Positions 1 to 7,222 of a stretch of DNA of 8,051 nt are shown here, in pieces. Source of the DNA: Gemmatimonadota bacterium. Its GTDB lineage: Bacteria > Gemmatimonadota > Gemmatimonadetes > Gemmatimonadales > GWC2-71-9. Position numbers and translations under genes: made by a program. Position 1 is the first letter of the stretch. Each line of letters opens with the position of its first letter. The notes beneath the pieces were generated by a model that was not told the DNA's origin, did not search any database, and saw only the letters and a list, made by a program, of their open reading frames with translations. The stretch lies in the NCBI GenBank assembly GCA_003221075.1, contig QHUF01000134.1, forward strand, positions 1-8,051. The letters run 5' to 3'.

Positions 1-1
1 G

Positions 2-919
2 TACCTGGGCCAGGACACCCACCTCGTGTTCCTCGCACCGATGTGGGAGGAGGTGCTGCGCGCCGACACCTACGCGCGCGGGCCGGGGGGGAGGTCCGAC
101 GTGGCGGGGAGGATCCGCGGCCTCGCCGGTGTCGCGAACGTCGGGAACGACCGCGACTGGTGCGGCTCGGACTTTAATCAGGCCAACTGGTATGCGTTCG
201 GTCGCCTGGCCTGGGATCCGATGTTGCCGTCCGCCGCCATCGCGGCAGAGTGGACCCGCATGACGTTGTCGAACGATCCGCGGGTCGTGCGCCCGGTCGT
301 GGCCATGATGCTCGCCTCGCGCGAAGCGGCGGTGAACTACATGACGCCGCTCGGGCTCGCCCACCAGATGGCGCGAGGGCATCACTACGGGCCCGGGCCG
401 TGGGTGACCGGAGGACGCGCGGATCAGACGTCCGTCTACTTCAACCGCGCAGACTCGATCGGCCTCGGCTTCGACCGCACACCCATGGGCAGCAACGCGG
501 TGCGCCAGTATTGGCCGCCGCTGCGGGGACGGTTCGCGAGCCGCGACTCGGTGCCCGACAACCTCCTCCTGTGGTTCCACCACGTCGGGTGGCGCGAGCA
601 CCTCCGCTCAGGTCGCACGCTGTGGGAGGAGCTGCTCGCGCATTACCAGGCGGGCGTCGACACTGTGCGCTGGATGCAGCGAACCTGGGACGGGCTCGAG
701 GCCAGAGTGGACGCGGATCGATTCCGCCGGGTGCAGGGCTTTCTCCGCATCCAGGAGGCCGAGGCGCGGTGGTGGCGCGACGCGTCGGTGCTGTACTGGC
801 AGTCGTTCTCGCACCTGCCGTTGCCCCCGGGCTATGAGGCGTCTGCGCACTCGCTCGACTGGTACCGGCAGCTGCGCTGTCCGCCCGATCCCCGCAAGCC
901 GCGTTGCGAGCCTTCTTGA
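2..919 (+). CDS. aguA: Alpha-glucuronidase, GH67, C-terminal part (5' truncated by window edge)
   Basis: GH67 enzymes remove (4-O-methyl)-D-glucuronic acid from the xylose at the non-reducing end of xylo-oligosaccharides, typically those released by GH10 xylanases. The frame is open to the left edge, so the gene begins outside the window; the GTG at 26 is an internal Val, since family-like sequence (YLGQDTHLVFLAPMWEE) begins upstream of it. About 305 residues are visible, against roughly 680-730 for the whole family. Family hallmarks include GVANVGNDRDW, QANWYAFGRLAWDP, NYMTPLGLAHQM, HHYGPGPW, GIGFDRT, WFHHVGW and SGRTLWEELLAHY. The catalytic acid and the general-base carboxylates are expected at or left of the edge, so activity cannot be judged. 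The C terminus ends in a CPPDPRKPRC tail with two cysteines eight residues apart. The stop codon overlaps the promoter candidate for the next gene. Identity is secure from several motifs; cellular location is unknown because the N terminus is missing. Confidence 0.93.
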   Translation, partial: YLGQDTHLVFLAPMWEEVLRADTYARGPGGRSDVAGRIRGLAGVANVGNDRDWCGSDFNQANWYAFGRLAWDPMLPSAAIAAEWTRMTLSNDPRVVRPVVAMMLASREAAVNYMTPLGLAHQMARGHHYGPGPWVTGGRADQTSVYFNRADSIGLGFDRTPMGSNAVRQYWPPLRGRFASRDSVPDNLLLWFHHVGWREHLRSGRTLWEELLAHYQAGVDTVRWMQRTWDGLEARVDADRFRRVQGFLRIQEAEARWWRDASVLYWQSFSHLPLPPGYEASAHSLDWYRQLRCPPDPRKPRCEPS

Positions 920-943
920 CAGCACGGCGGGCAGGCGTAGAAT
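916..943 (+). promoter_or_regulatory. Sigma70-like promoter candidate for the susC-susD-xylanase operon
   Basis: A perfect -35 hexamer TTGACA (916-921) is followed after 16 bp by TAGAAT (938-943), one mismatch from TATAAT. The predicted start of transcription is near 950, leaving a leader of about 170 nt before the ATG at 1119. The -35 overlaps the TGA stop of the GH67 gene. The pair is in the only sizeable non-coding gap of the window and points at the transporter gene. It does not resemble the Bacteroidota -33/-7 promoter type. Assigned by eye from the consensus only. Confidence 0.5.
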
Positions 944-959
944 CGGGGCAAGTGGACCA

Positions 960-972
960 GTGATCTTATCAC
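960..972. promoter_or_regulatory. 13-bp palindrome, candidate operator
   Basis: GTGAT-CTT-ATCAC is a perfect inverted repeat with 5-bp arms and a 3-bp centre. It lies about 10-22 bp downstream of the predicted transcription start, where a bound repressor would block initiation or early elongation. Odd-centred palindromes of this size suit dimeric helix-turn-helix regulators, but no regulator gene is visible and the family cannot be named. A 13-bp palindrome can also occur by chance. Confidence 0.3.
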
Positions 973-1118
973 CTAATGACTTTGCCTCGACTGCCGTACC
1001 GCACGTTCTCGCGCGCCTCCGCGCCGGTAGGGACCGATGCGTCTCGTCCCCCCGAACGAACCGCTGTACCGGTTTCGCATGAAGTAACAACGCCACACTC
1101 TCCGAGAGGAACCTCGAT
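973..1118 (+). other. Untranslated leader of susC-like gene
   Basis: No convincing ORF fits this stretch. Small inverted repeats are present: GCGCG-CCTC-CGCGC at 1011-1024, GGGAC/GTCCC at 1030-1034 and 1046-1050, and CCGGTA/TACCGG at 1024-1029 and 1067-1072. None is followed by a run of T, so I see no intrinsic terminator between the GH67 gene and the transporter. No known riboswitch is recognised. The leader ends in the Shine-Dalgarno-like GAGAGGA at 1104-1110. Confidence 0.4.
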
Positions 1119-4100
1119 ATGAGAGACACGCGTTTGTGCACACTCCTGATGGTGCTGTTGCTGGCGGTTCCGGTCGCGGGCCGCCTCGCAGCTCAGGAGA
1201 CGGGTCAAGTTGCGGGCACCGTGACCAATCAACAGGGCCAACCGGTCGCGACGGCGAGTGTGGTCGTGCAAGGCACCCGACTCAACGTGCTCACCGGCCC
1301 CGACGGCAAATATGTGATTGCGAACGTCCCGGCGGGTGCGCGAACGGTGGTCGCGCGGTTGATCGGCTACGGCGTCGCCACGCAGGTGGTGACGGTGACG
1401 GCCGGACAAAGTGCGGTCGCCGATTTCCAGCTGACCGCCAAGGCAATCGAGCTTCAAGGCCCGGTGGTCGTGGGCTACGGCACGCAGGAGCGGCGCACCC
1501 TGACCGGGGCCGTGTCGACGGTGACGGCAACGCAGATCAACGAGATCCCAACGTCGAACGCGATCAAGGCGATCCAGGGTCGTGTGCCCGGCGTGGACAT
1601 CGTGAACGCCGGCAACAAGCCGGGCGACGACGTCAGCATCTTCATCCGCGGCGTCCGCTCGATCACCGCGGGCAACAATCCGCTCATCGTGGTGGATGGC
1701 GTGCCCATCGCGGGCGGCATCGGCGACCTGAACGCTGCCGACATCGTCTCCATCGATATTCTCAAGGACGCGGCCGCCACGGCGATTTACGGCAGCCGCG
1801 GCGCGAACGGCGTGGTGCTGGTCACGACCAAGGGCTCAGGCACCGGCGGCGTGAACACCCAGTTCACCGCCGAAACGTACGTGTCGGGTCAGCATCCCTA
1901 CGGCCTGCCCACCATGATGAACCCGCAGCAGTACCTCGAGATGCTGCAGGCGGCGGCGCGCTACGCCGGCGTGAGCGACGCCCCGAGCTCGGTCCTGAAC
2001 TCGCAGCAGCAGGCTGCCTATGCGGCGGGCCAGGCCACCGACTGGCAGAAGCTGATCGAGCGCACCGGCGTCCAGCGGAACGTGCAGTTCGGGATGAACG
2101 GGATCTCCGAGAACACTCGCTTCAACCTCTCGGGGAACTATTTCGATCAGTCGGGCACCGCCGTGGGCTTCAATTTCAATCGGTTCACCGGCGACGCCTC
2201 CGTCGATCACGTCCAGGGCCGGTTGCGCCTCGGCATCACCGCGTACTACACGCATTCGCTGCAGCAGACTGCGCTGGGAGACGGCCTCTGGGGGGCTGCG
2301 CGCCAGCAGACTGGTTTCGGATCACCGTTTGATTCGACCGGCCTGATCCTGGCGCATCCGGATGGCGACGCGTTAGCCTGGAACCCACTTAAGGCCGTGG
2401 CGGGTGTGCGCAATGACCTAACGCGCGACCGTGTGTTCGCGTCGGCGTTCGGGACGTTGAAGCTGCACGACGGCGTGAACTTGCGCGTCGACTTCGGGCC
2501 CGACTACACCCATCAGAGCACCGGCCATTTCGAAGGCGCGGACGCGATTTACCCCGGACACACCGACCGGGAGGGGTCGTACAACCAGTTCACCAACCTG
2601 CAATACATCCTGGACGGCATCCTCCAGGTGAACCGGGATTTCGGCAGCGAGCACCACGTGGATGCTACACTGCTATACGGCATCCAAAAATTCCGGGGCT
2701 CGGCCGCCAACGAGAGCGCGATGCAGATTCCCTACGACGAGGCGCTCTACTACTCGCTCGGCCAGGGGCAAAGCTACCAGCTCTCCACAAACCTCGTCGA
2801 AAGGGCACTCGAATCGTACATGGGTCGTGTAGTCTACACGTTCCGGGACCGCTACACGATCTCTGGCGCGCTCCGCCGCGATGGCGCGAGCCAACTCGCG
2901 CCCGGGCACAAGTGGGTGACCTTCCCCACGGTCGGCCTGGCATGGCAGCTCGGGGACGAGCCCTTTATGGACCGATTCGATTTCCTGAGCAGCCTCAAGC
3001 TGCGCGGGAGCTGGGGCGTGACGGGCAACTCTTCCATCGATGCTTACCAGACCCAGGGCGCACTCGCCCGCACGCTGTACAACTTCGGCACGACGACGGC
3101 CGGCGGCTACGCCCCCAACGTCAGCAATCCGGCCAATCCGAACCTCAAGTGGGAGAAGACCGCGCAGACCGACGTGGGCGCCGAGTTCGGCCTGCTCGGC
3201 AACCGTATCACCGGTACTTTCGACTGGTACCGGCAAAACACGAGCGACCTGCTGCTGCTGCGCACCTTGCCGCAAACATCCGGCTACAGCCAGGCGCTGC
3301 AGAACGTCGGCAAGACGCGGAACAGCGGGGTCGAGATCGCGCTCTCCTCGATCAACGTGGATAACCCGCACGGTATTCGGTGGCGTACCGACGTCAGTTG
3401 GGCGCACAACCATAACCAGATCGTCGCACTGGCCGTGTCCGACACGGCCGGTTGCCCGCCGAACGCCAGACCGTGCGACTTGAACAACGGCTGGTTCGTG
3501 GGGCAGCCCATCAACACGGGCGCCCAGACTGCCCCGCTGAACTCGAACGGCGGCTTCACCGGCGACCCGGTGCGTCGCGTCTGGTACGACTACGAGTTCC
3601 TGGGCATCTGGCAGCAGAGCGATTCGGCGGAGGCGGCCACCTTCGGCTCCAAGCCCGGACAGATCAGAGTCGCCGATATCAACGGCGACGGCGTGATCAA
3701 CGCGAGAGACATGGTCCTCCAGGGCAATACCTATCCAAAGTGGACGGCCAGCATCTACAATCGCGTCACATGGAAGAACTTTGACCTGTCGGCGCTGGCG
3801 GCATTCCGCTGGGGATACAAGATCTACAACACCTTCATCCCCGGATTGTCCGGCCGGTTCGGCAACATCGCGACGGACTATTGGACGCCGTCCACCCCGT
3901 CCAACTCCAACCCCTCGCCGAACCTGAACGCGCCGGTCAACTACGGAAGCACGCGCGGCTACATCGACGCCTCGCACTGGCGCATCCGCAACATTCAGGT
4001 GGGATACACGCTGCCGAAGTCGTTGGCCGGACGGGTGGGCGCGACCACGGCGCGCGTCTACGCGACCGCCACGGAACCATTCGTCTCTTACAAATACGAC

Positions 4101-4181
4101 TACTTCGATCCGGAGAGCGGCTGGGCCGGTGGCTCACCCGTATACCGCACACTGCTCATCGGCGCGAATGTCACTTTCTAG
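1119..4181 (+). CDS. SusC/RagA-like TonB-dependent outer-membrane transporter
   Basis: This 1020-residue protein is the outer-membrane channel that imports oligosaccharides captured by its SusD partner, powered by TonB-ExbBD. Visible parts in order: a Sec signal peptide (about 1-25, ending LAAQ); a carboxypeptidase-regulatory-like beta-sandwich (about 28-107, with GTVTNQQGQPVATASVVVQGT and DGKYVIANVPAGARTVV); a SusC-type TonB-box region VVVGYGTQ (116-123); a plug domain to about 238 (IQGRVPGVDI, IRGVRS, PLIVVDGVPI, SIDILKDAAATAIYGSRGANG); and a beta-barrel to the C-terminal Phe (LLIGANVTF). A calcium-loop-like stretch DINGDGVINARD lies at 853-864, where SusC proteins commonly carry DxNGDG. 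The mature protein has only two cysteines, C779 and C786, in GCPPNARPC. The ATG is supported by GAGAGGA eight bases upstream and by the signal peptide. The xylan substrate is inferred from the neighbouring GH67, GH10 and GH51 genes, not from the protein itself. Confidence 0.95.
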   Translation: MRDTRLCTLLMVLLLAVPVAGRLAAQETGQVAGTVTNQQGQPVATASVVVQGTRLNVLTGPDGKYVIANVPAGARTVVARLIGYGVATQVVTVTAGQSAVADFQLTAKAIELQGPVVVGYGTQERRTLTGAVSTVTATQINEIPTSNAIKAIQGRVPGVDIVNAGNKPGDDVSIFIRGVRSITAGNNPLIVVDGVPIAGGIGDLNAADIVSIDILKDAAATAIYGSRGANGVVLVTTKGSGTGGVNTQFTAETYVSGQHPYGLPTMMNPQQYLEMLQAAARYAGVSDAPSSVLNSQQQAAYAAGQATDWQKLIERTGVQRNVQFGMNGISENTRFNLSGNYFDQSGTAVGFNFNRFTGDASVDHVQGRLRLGITAYYTHSLQQTALGDGLWGAARQQTGFGSPFDSTGLILAHPDGDALAWNPLKAVAGVRNDLTRDRVFASAFGTLKLHDGVNLRVDFGPDYTHQSTGHFEGADAIYPGHTDREGSYNQFTNLQYILDGILQVNRDFGSEHHVDATLLYGIQKFRGSAANESAMQIPYDEALYYSLGQGQSYQLSTNLVERALESYMGRVVYTFRDRYTISGALRRDGASQLAPGHKWVTFPTVGLAWQLGDEPFMDRFDFLSSLKLRGSWGVTGNSSIDAYQTQGALARTLYNFGTTTAGGYAPNVSNPANPNLKWEKTAQTDVGAEFGLLGNRITGTFDWYRQNTSDLLLLRTLPQTSGYSQALQNVGKTRNSGVEIALSSINVDNPHGIRWRTDVSWAHNHNQIVALAVSDTAGCPPNARPCDLNNGWFVGQPINTGAQTAPLNSNGGFTGDPVRRVWYDYEFLGIWQQSDSAEAATFGSKPGQIRVADINGDGVINARDMVLQGNTYPKWTASIYNRVTWKNFDLSALAAFRWGYKIYNTFIPGLSGRFGNIATDYWTPSTPSNSNPSPNLNAPVNYGSTRGYIDASHWRIRNIQVGYTLPKSLAGRVGATTARVYATATEPFVSYKYDYFDPESGWAGGSPVYRTLLIGANVTF

Positions 4182-4211
4182 GCTGGAGCACCGGGAAAGG
4201 AAGGGATCGAC

Positions 4212-6128
4212 ATGAAACGACTGTTCCGTGGCGGCCTGGCGCTCGCGCTCATGGTGGCGCTCGCCGCATGCATGGACCTCGACGAGAAGCTGGTATCGAG
4301 TCTGGGCTCGAACTACGTATCGACGCCCCAGGGCCTCACCGACGCGACAAACGCGATCTACGCCGGCCTGCGCGGCTTTTATGGCAGGGGCGAAACCGAT
4401 TATGCGCTGACGGAGCTCGGTACCGATATCTGGACGGCGGCCGACCAGGTGTCGTCCGGCGGCCAGCAGAACTGGATCTATTACGATACGTACGAACCGA
4501 CATACACCAGCCAGGGTGCCTTCCTCGACGCGTTCTGGGGCTGGGGGTATACCGAGATCAACCGCGCGAACACGGTGCTCGATCAGGGTCCGTTGATCCC
4601 CGTCGGCCCCAACCTTTCGCAGGCCGTGAGGGACTCGCGGCTGGGCGAGGCGCACTTCCTGCGCGCCCTCGCCTATTTCGAACTGGTGCAGGAGTTCGGG
4701 GGCTTGACCGTCAACCTCCATGCGGCCCAGGGGGTCTCCACCGAAGCGACGCGGCAGTCCGAGGACAGCGTCTACAAGGTGATCATCGATGACCTGAACC
4801 AGGCGATCAACCTGCTGCCGGTGACGCAGTCCGATTACGGCCGGGCCACAAAAGGCGCGGCTCAAAACTTGTTGGCCAAGGTCTACCTCACGCGTGCTTA
4901 TCGCGAGTGGAACACCGCCAATCTGCAGTCGGACTTACAGCAGGCGCTCGACCTGTCCACGACGGTGATCAATTCCGGTCAGTACTCCCTGGTCGCAAAC
5001 TACGCAAGCCTCTGGTGCGGGACGCATCGCGCCGCCGTCCCCGCTGACCCAGGCGGTCAGGGCTTCTGCGACGTCACGACCTATTCGAAGCAGAATTCCG
5101 AGTTCATTTTCGTCGCGCAGTACTCGTACGACCCCACCCAATACCAGACCGGCCAGACGAACTACGATCACCTCGAGTTCCTCAGTAACTACGACGGCAA
5201 CGCGGCGTTCGCGGCCGGGCTCGTGCGCGACTTGGACAATGGCCGGCCCTTCCGCCGGCTCCGGCCGACGCCCGCGCTGCTTTCCTTCTTTGACCAGACC
5301 CGCTGGGCGGGCACGCCCGGCCCGGGCACCGACGTGCTCGACACCCGCTTCGATGCCAGCTTCCAGACGGTGTGGTTCGCGAACGGCAACGGCACCAATG
5401 TGGTCGGCACTTGCCCGAACTGCACGAGCGGCGGTGCGCTCACTGGGTTAACGCTGCGGGACGCCGGTGGCGCGGTCATCGGTGCGGCCGCGGGCTCCGA
5501 CACGGCCCTGTTCTTCCCCGGATACCAGGTGAGCGACTCTTTCCGCATGGCGAAGGCCTATCGCATTGCCACGCCCTGCACCACGGCGCCGACCGCTGAT
5601 TGCGGCAAGGATAATGACGCGCTCGGGAGGATCGGCTACCGGCATTTTCCCTCGCTCAAGAAATGGCAAGACAACCGTCGAGTCACCGGCCTCTCCTCGC
5701 AGGACGGGGGCAAGGACTTTCCCGTCATGCGCCTGGGCGAGACGTACCTGATCGCGGCGGAAGCCGCAGTCGGCTTGAACCAGCCGCAGGTGGCGGCGGA
5801 CATGATCAACGTGCTGCGCGTGCGCGCCGCATGCGCCGGGCCGCCGCAATGCGCCGTAAGCCACAAGGCCGATCCGGCGATCATGGTGAACTCCGGCCAG
5901 ATGACTCTCGATTTCATAATGGACGAGCGGGCTCGTGAGCTCGCGGGTGAGTACAACCGGTGGATGGACCTGCGTCGCCCCGGCAAGCAGTTCTTTCTGG
6001 ACCGGATCAAGCAGTACAATCCGTACGCCCGGCCGAACATTCAGGACAAGCATTATTTCCGGCCGATCCCGCAGCGCCAGATCAACGGCGTGACGGGGAC
6101 GCCGTACCCACAGAACCCGGGGTGGTAA
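4212..6128 (+). CDS. SusD/RagB-like glycan-binding outer-membrane lipoprotein
   Basis: SusD-like proteins form the lid on the SusC channel and bind oligosaccharide at the cell surface. The 638-residue product starts with a lipoprotein signal (MKRLF..., lipobox LAAC, lipidated C20), followed by the acidic stretch MDLDEK, which resembles the surface-export signals known from Bacteroidota lipoproteins. SusD hallmarks are EINRANTVLD (about 115-124), HFLRALAYFELVQEFGG (from H148), RLGETYLIAAEA (from R507), DERARELAGEYNRWMDLRR (from D571) and the C-terminal HYFRPIPQRQIN...QNPGW. Besides C20 there are eight cysteines in four close pairs: 269/286, 401/404, 456/464 and 541/547, suggesting disulfide-braced loops. 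It lies 30 bp after susC with AAGGAAGGG at 4197-4205 before the ATG, so the two are almost certainly co-transcribed. The ligand is inferred to be a xylan fragment from context. Confidence 0.95.
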   Translation: MKRLFRGGLALALMVALAACMDLDEKLVSSLGSNYVSTPQGLTDATNAIYAGLRGFYGRGETDYALTELGTDIWTAADQVSSGGQQNWIYYDTYEPTYTSQGAFLDAFWGWGYTEINRANTVLDQGPLIPVGPNLSQAVRDSRLGEAHFLRALAYFELVQEFGGLTVNLHAAQGVSTEATRQSEDSVYKVIIDDLNQAINLLPVTQSDYGRATKGAAQNLLAKVYLTRAYREWNTANLQSDLQQALDLSTTVINSGQYSLVANYASLWCGTHRAAVPADPGGQGFCDVTTYSKQNSEFIFVAQYSYDPTQYQTGQTNYDHLEFLSNYDGNAAFAAGLVRDLDNGRPFRRLRPTPALLSFFDQTRWAGTPGPGTDVLDTRFDASFQTVWFANGNGTNVVGTCPNCTSGGALTGLTLRDAGGAVIGAAAGSDTALFFPGYQVSDSFRMAKAYRIATPCTTAPTADCGKDNDALGRIGYRHFPSLKKWQDNRRVTGLSSQDGGKDFPVMRLGETYLIAAEAAVGLNQPQVAADMINVLRVRAACAGPPQCAVSHKADPAIMVNSGQMTLDFIMDERARELAGEYNRWMDLRRPGKQFFLDRIKQYNPYARPNIQDKHYFRPIPQRQINGVTGTPYPQNPGW

Positions 6129-7222
6129 CAGGAGGCGGCCTGCTCCGCGCTGCAATGCTCCTCATGCTTGCTGCCGCGCTCGCCGGCTGCGGCGTCGGCT
6201 CGCACATGGCGCCGTTCGTGCCCGACACCACGAACTTCGCGCCGGCCGACACGACGCCGCTGCGAGCCTACGGCGCTGCGCGCGGACGCTACATCGGCGC
6301 CGCCACGGGAAGCGTCTTGATCATGCCGGGCGACTCGGGCGCGCGGCTCCGCGCGATCCTCGCCCGCGAGTTCAGCATGCTGTGGACGGGCGCGTTCATG
6401 AAGTTCGACTATCTGCGCCCGTCCCGTTCCGTTTACAACTACACACAGGCGGATTCCGTTGTCGCCTTCGCGGCACGCAACGGCATGGTGGTGCGCGGAC
6501 ACACGCTTGTCTGGCACCAGCAGGTCCCCGCGTGGGTCACGAACGGCGGCTATTCTCCCGACACGCTTCGCGCCATCCTCAAAGAGCATATCGACAACGT
6601 GGTCGGTCATTTCCGCGGGAAGCTGACGGCGTGGGACGTAGTAAATGAAGCGATGGGGGATGACGGCAATCTCCGGGCGACGGTCTGGAGCGCGATAGGC
6701 CCCGCGTACATCGATTCGGCGTTCCGCTGGGCGCGGGCCGTCGATCCGGACGTGCCGCTGTTTTACAACGACTACAACATCGAGACGGAAAACGCCAAAT
6801 CCGACGCCGTCTACCATCTCCTGAACGATCTGAAGGCCAAGGGCACGCCCATCGACGGCATCGGCTTTCAATTTCACTACCTCGCGCAATCGGCTCCCAC
6901 GGCGGATGCGATCGCGGCCAACTTCGCGCGGTTCGCCGCGCTGGGCCTGAAGATCCAGATCACCGAAGCGGACATGCACGTGCCGGTGCAGAACGGCCTC
7001 GCGAGCGCGGCAGACCTCCAGGTGCAGGCCCGCGCCTTCCGCGACATGGTCAACGGCTGCCTGCGCACGCCGAGCTGCAATGCCATCGAGATCGAAGGGA
7101 TCTACGATGGCCAGGCGTGGGTGGAGGATCCGACGCGCTGGGGTGCGCCCGTGCTCTACGACGTCCACATGCAACCCAAGCCGGCCTACTACGCGGTGCA
7201 AGCCGCGCTGGCCGCACAATGA
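6122..7222 (+). CDS. GH10 endo-beta-1,4-xylanase-like lipoprotein with divergent glycone subsites
   Basis: GH10 retaining xylanases hydrolyse the beta-1,4-xylan backbone. From the GTG at 6122 (overlapping the susD stop) the protein has 366 residues: lipoprotein signal with lipobox LAGC (C23), short linker, then one GH10 barrel to the C terminus, with no carbohydrate-binding module. Both catalytic glutamates are present: acid/base E176 in WDVVNEA and nucleophile E282 in QITEADMHV. Also conserved are GHTLVWH, YNDYNIE, a CLRTPSC loop (C313/C319) matching a known GH10 disulfide, and PKPAYYAV. The usual ENEMKW motif reads GAFMKF (G90, A91, K94 kept), and the first Trp of the WGVxDxxSW segment is E325, while the second (W333) is kept. 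Starts at CTG 6140 or ATG 6155 are alternatives; ATG would leave a signal peptide without a basic residue. The open frame back to 5960 lies inside susD and is not used. The family call is firm; xylan specificity is likely but the subsite changes leave room for a variant substrate. Confidence 0.9.
   Translation: MVTGGGLLRAAMLLMLAAALAGCGVGSHMAPFVPDTTNFAPADTTPLRAYGAARGRYIGAATGSVLIMPGDSGARLRAILAREFSMLWTGAFMKFDYLRPSRSVYNYTQADSVVAFAARNGMVVRGHTLVWHQQVPAWVTNGGYSPDTLRAILKEHIDNVVGHFRGKLTAWDVVNEAMGDDGNLRATVWSAIGPAYIDSAFRWARAVDPDVPLFYNDYNIETENAKSDAVYHLLNDLKAKGTPIDGIGFQFHYLAQSAPTADAIAANFARFAALGLKIQITEADMHVPVQNGLASAADLQVQARAFRDMVNGCLRTPSCNAIEIEGIYDGQAWVEDPTRWGAPVLYDVHMQPKPAYYAVQAALAAQ
6130..6135 (+). promoter_or_regulatory. 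AGGAGG Shine-Dalgarno motif with no standard start codon at the right distance
   Basis: AGGAGG lies just after the susD stop. The next in-frame ATG (6155) is 19 bases beyond its end, too far, and the GTG at 6122 lies upstream of it. The only in-frame codon at a usable distance is CTG at 6140, four bases away, which would encode MLRAAM... with the expected N-terminal arginine of a lipoprotein signal. Either the start is a rare CTG or this is a chance purine run. Confidence 0.45.

Noticed and set aside
26..28. GTG as a start codon for the first gene
   Set aside because: GH67-like residues (YLGQDTHL) are encoded upstream of it in the same open frame, so the gene is simply cut by the window edge.
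1011..1072. Inverted repeats in the leader as an intrinsic terminator or riboswitch
   Set aside because: Stems are only 5-6 bp, no T-run follows, and no known riboswitch core is recognisable.
608..1141. Minus-strand frame covering the gap between GH67 and susC
   Set aside because: Most of it is antisense to GH67, it shows no recognisable motif, and the gap is better explained as a promoter and leader.
3675..3710. DxNGDG calcium-loop motif in SusC as a dockerin
   Set aside because: Only one loop is present, it lies inside the barrel region, and SusC-family proteins often carry this motif. No cohesin or scaffoldin is seen.
2673..3977. Open frame of 434 codons on the - strand inside the susC-like gene
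   Set aside because: It lies wholly antisense to a strongly supported SusC barrel, is rich in Arg, Val and Gly with no recognisable motif, and is a usual by-product of GC-rich coding DNA.
5960..6121. Upstream extension of the GH10 reading frame to an ATG within susD
   Set aside because: It would add 54 residues overlapping the conserved SusD C terminus and bury the lipoprotein signal peptide inside the protein.
6053..7219. Open frame of 388 codons on the - strand across the GH10 gene
   Set aside because: It is antisense to conserved GH10 motifs, with arginine/alanine/histidine-rich composition and no domain; a shadow frame.
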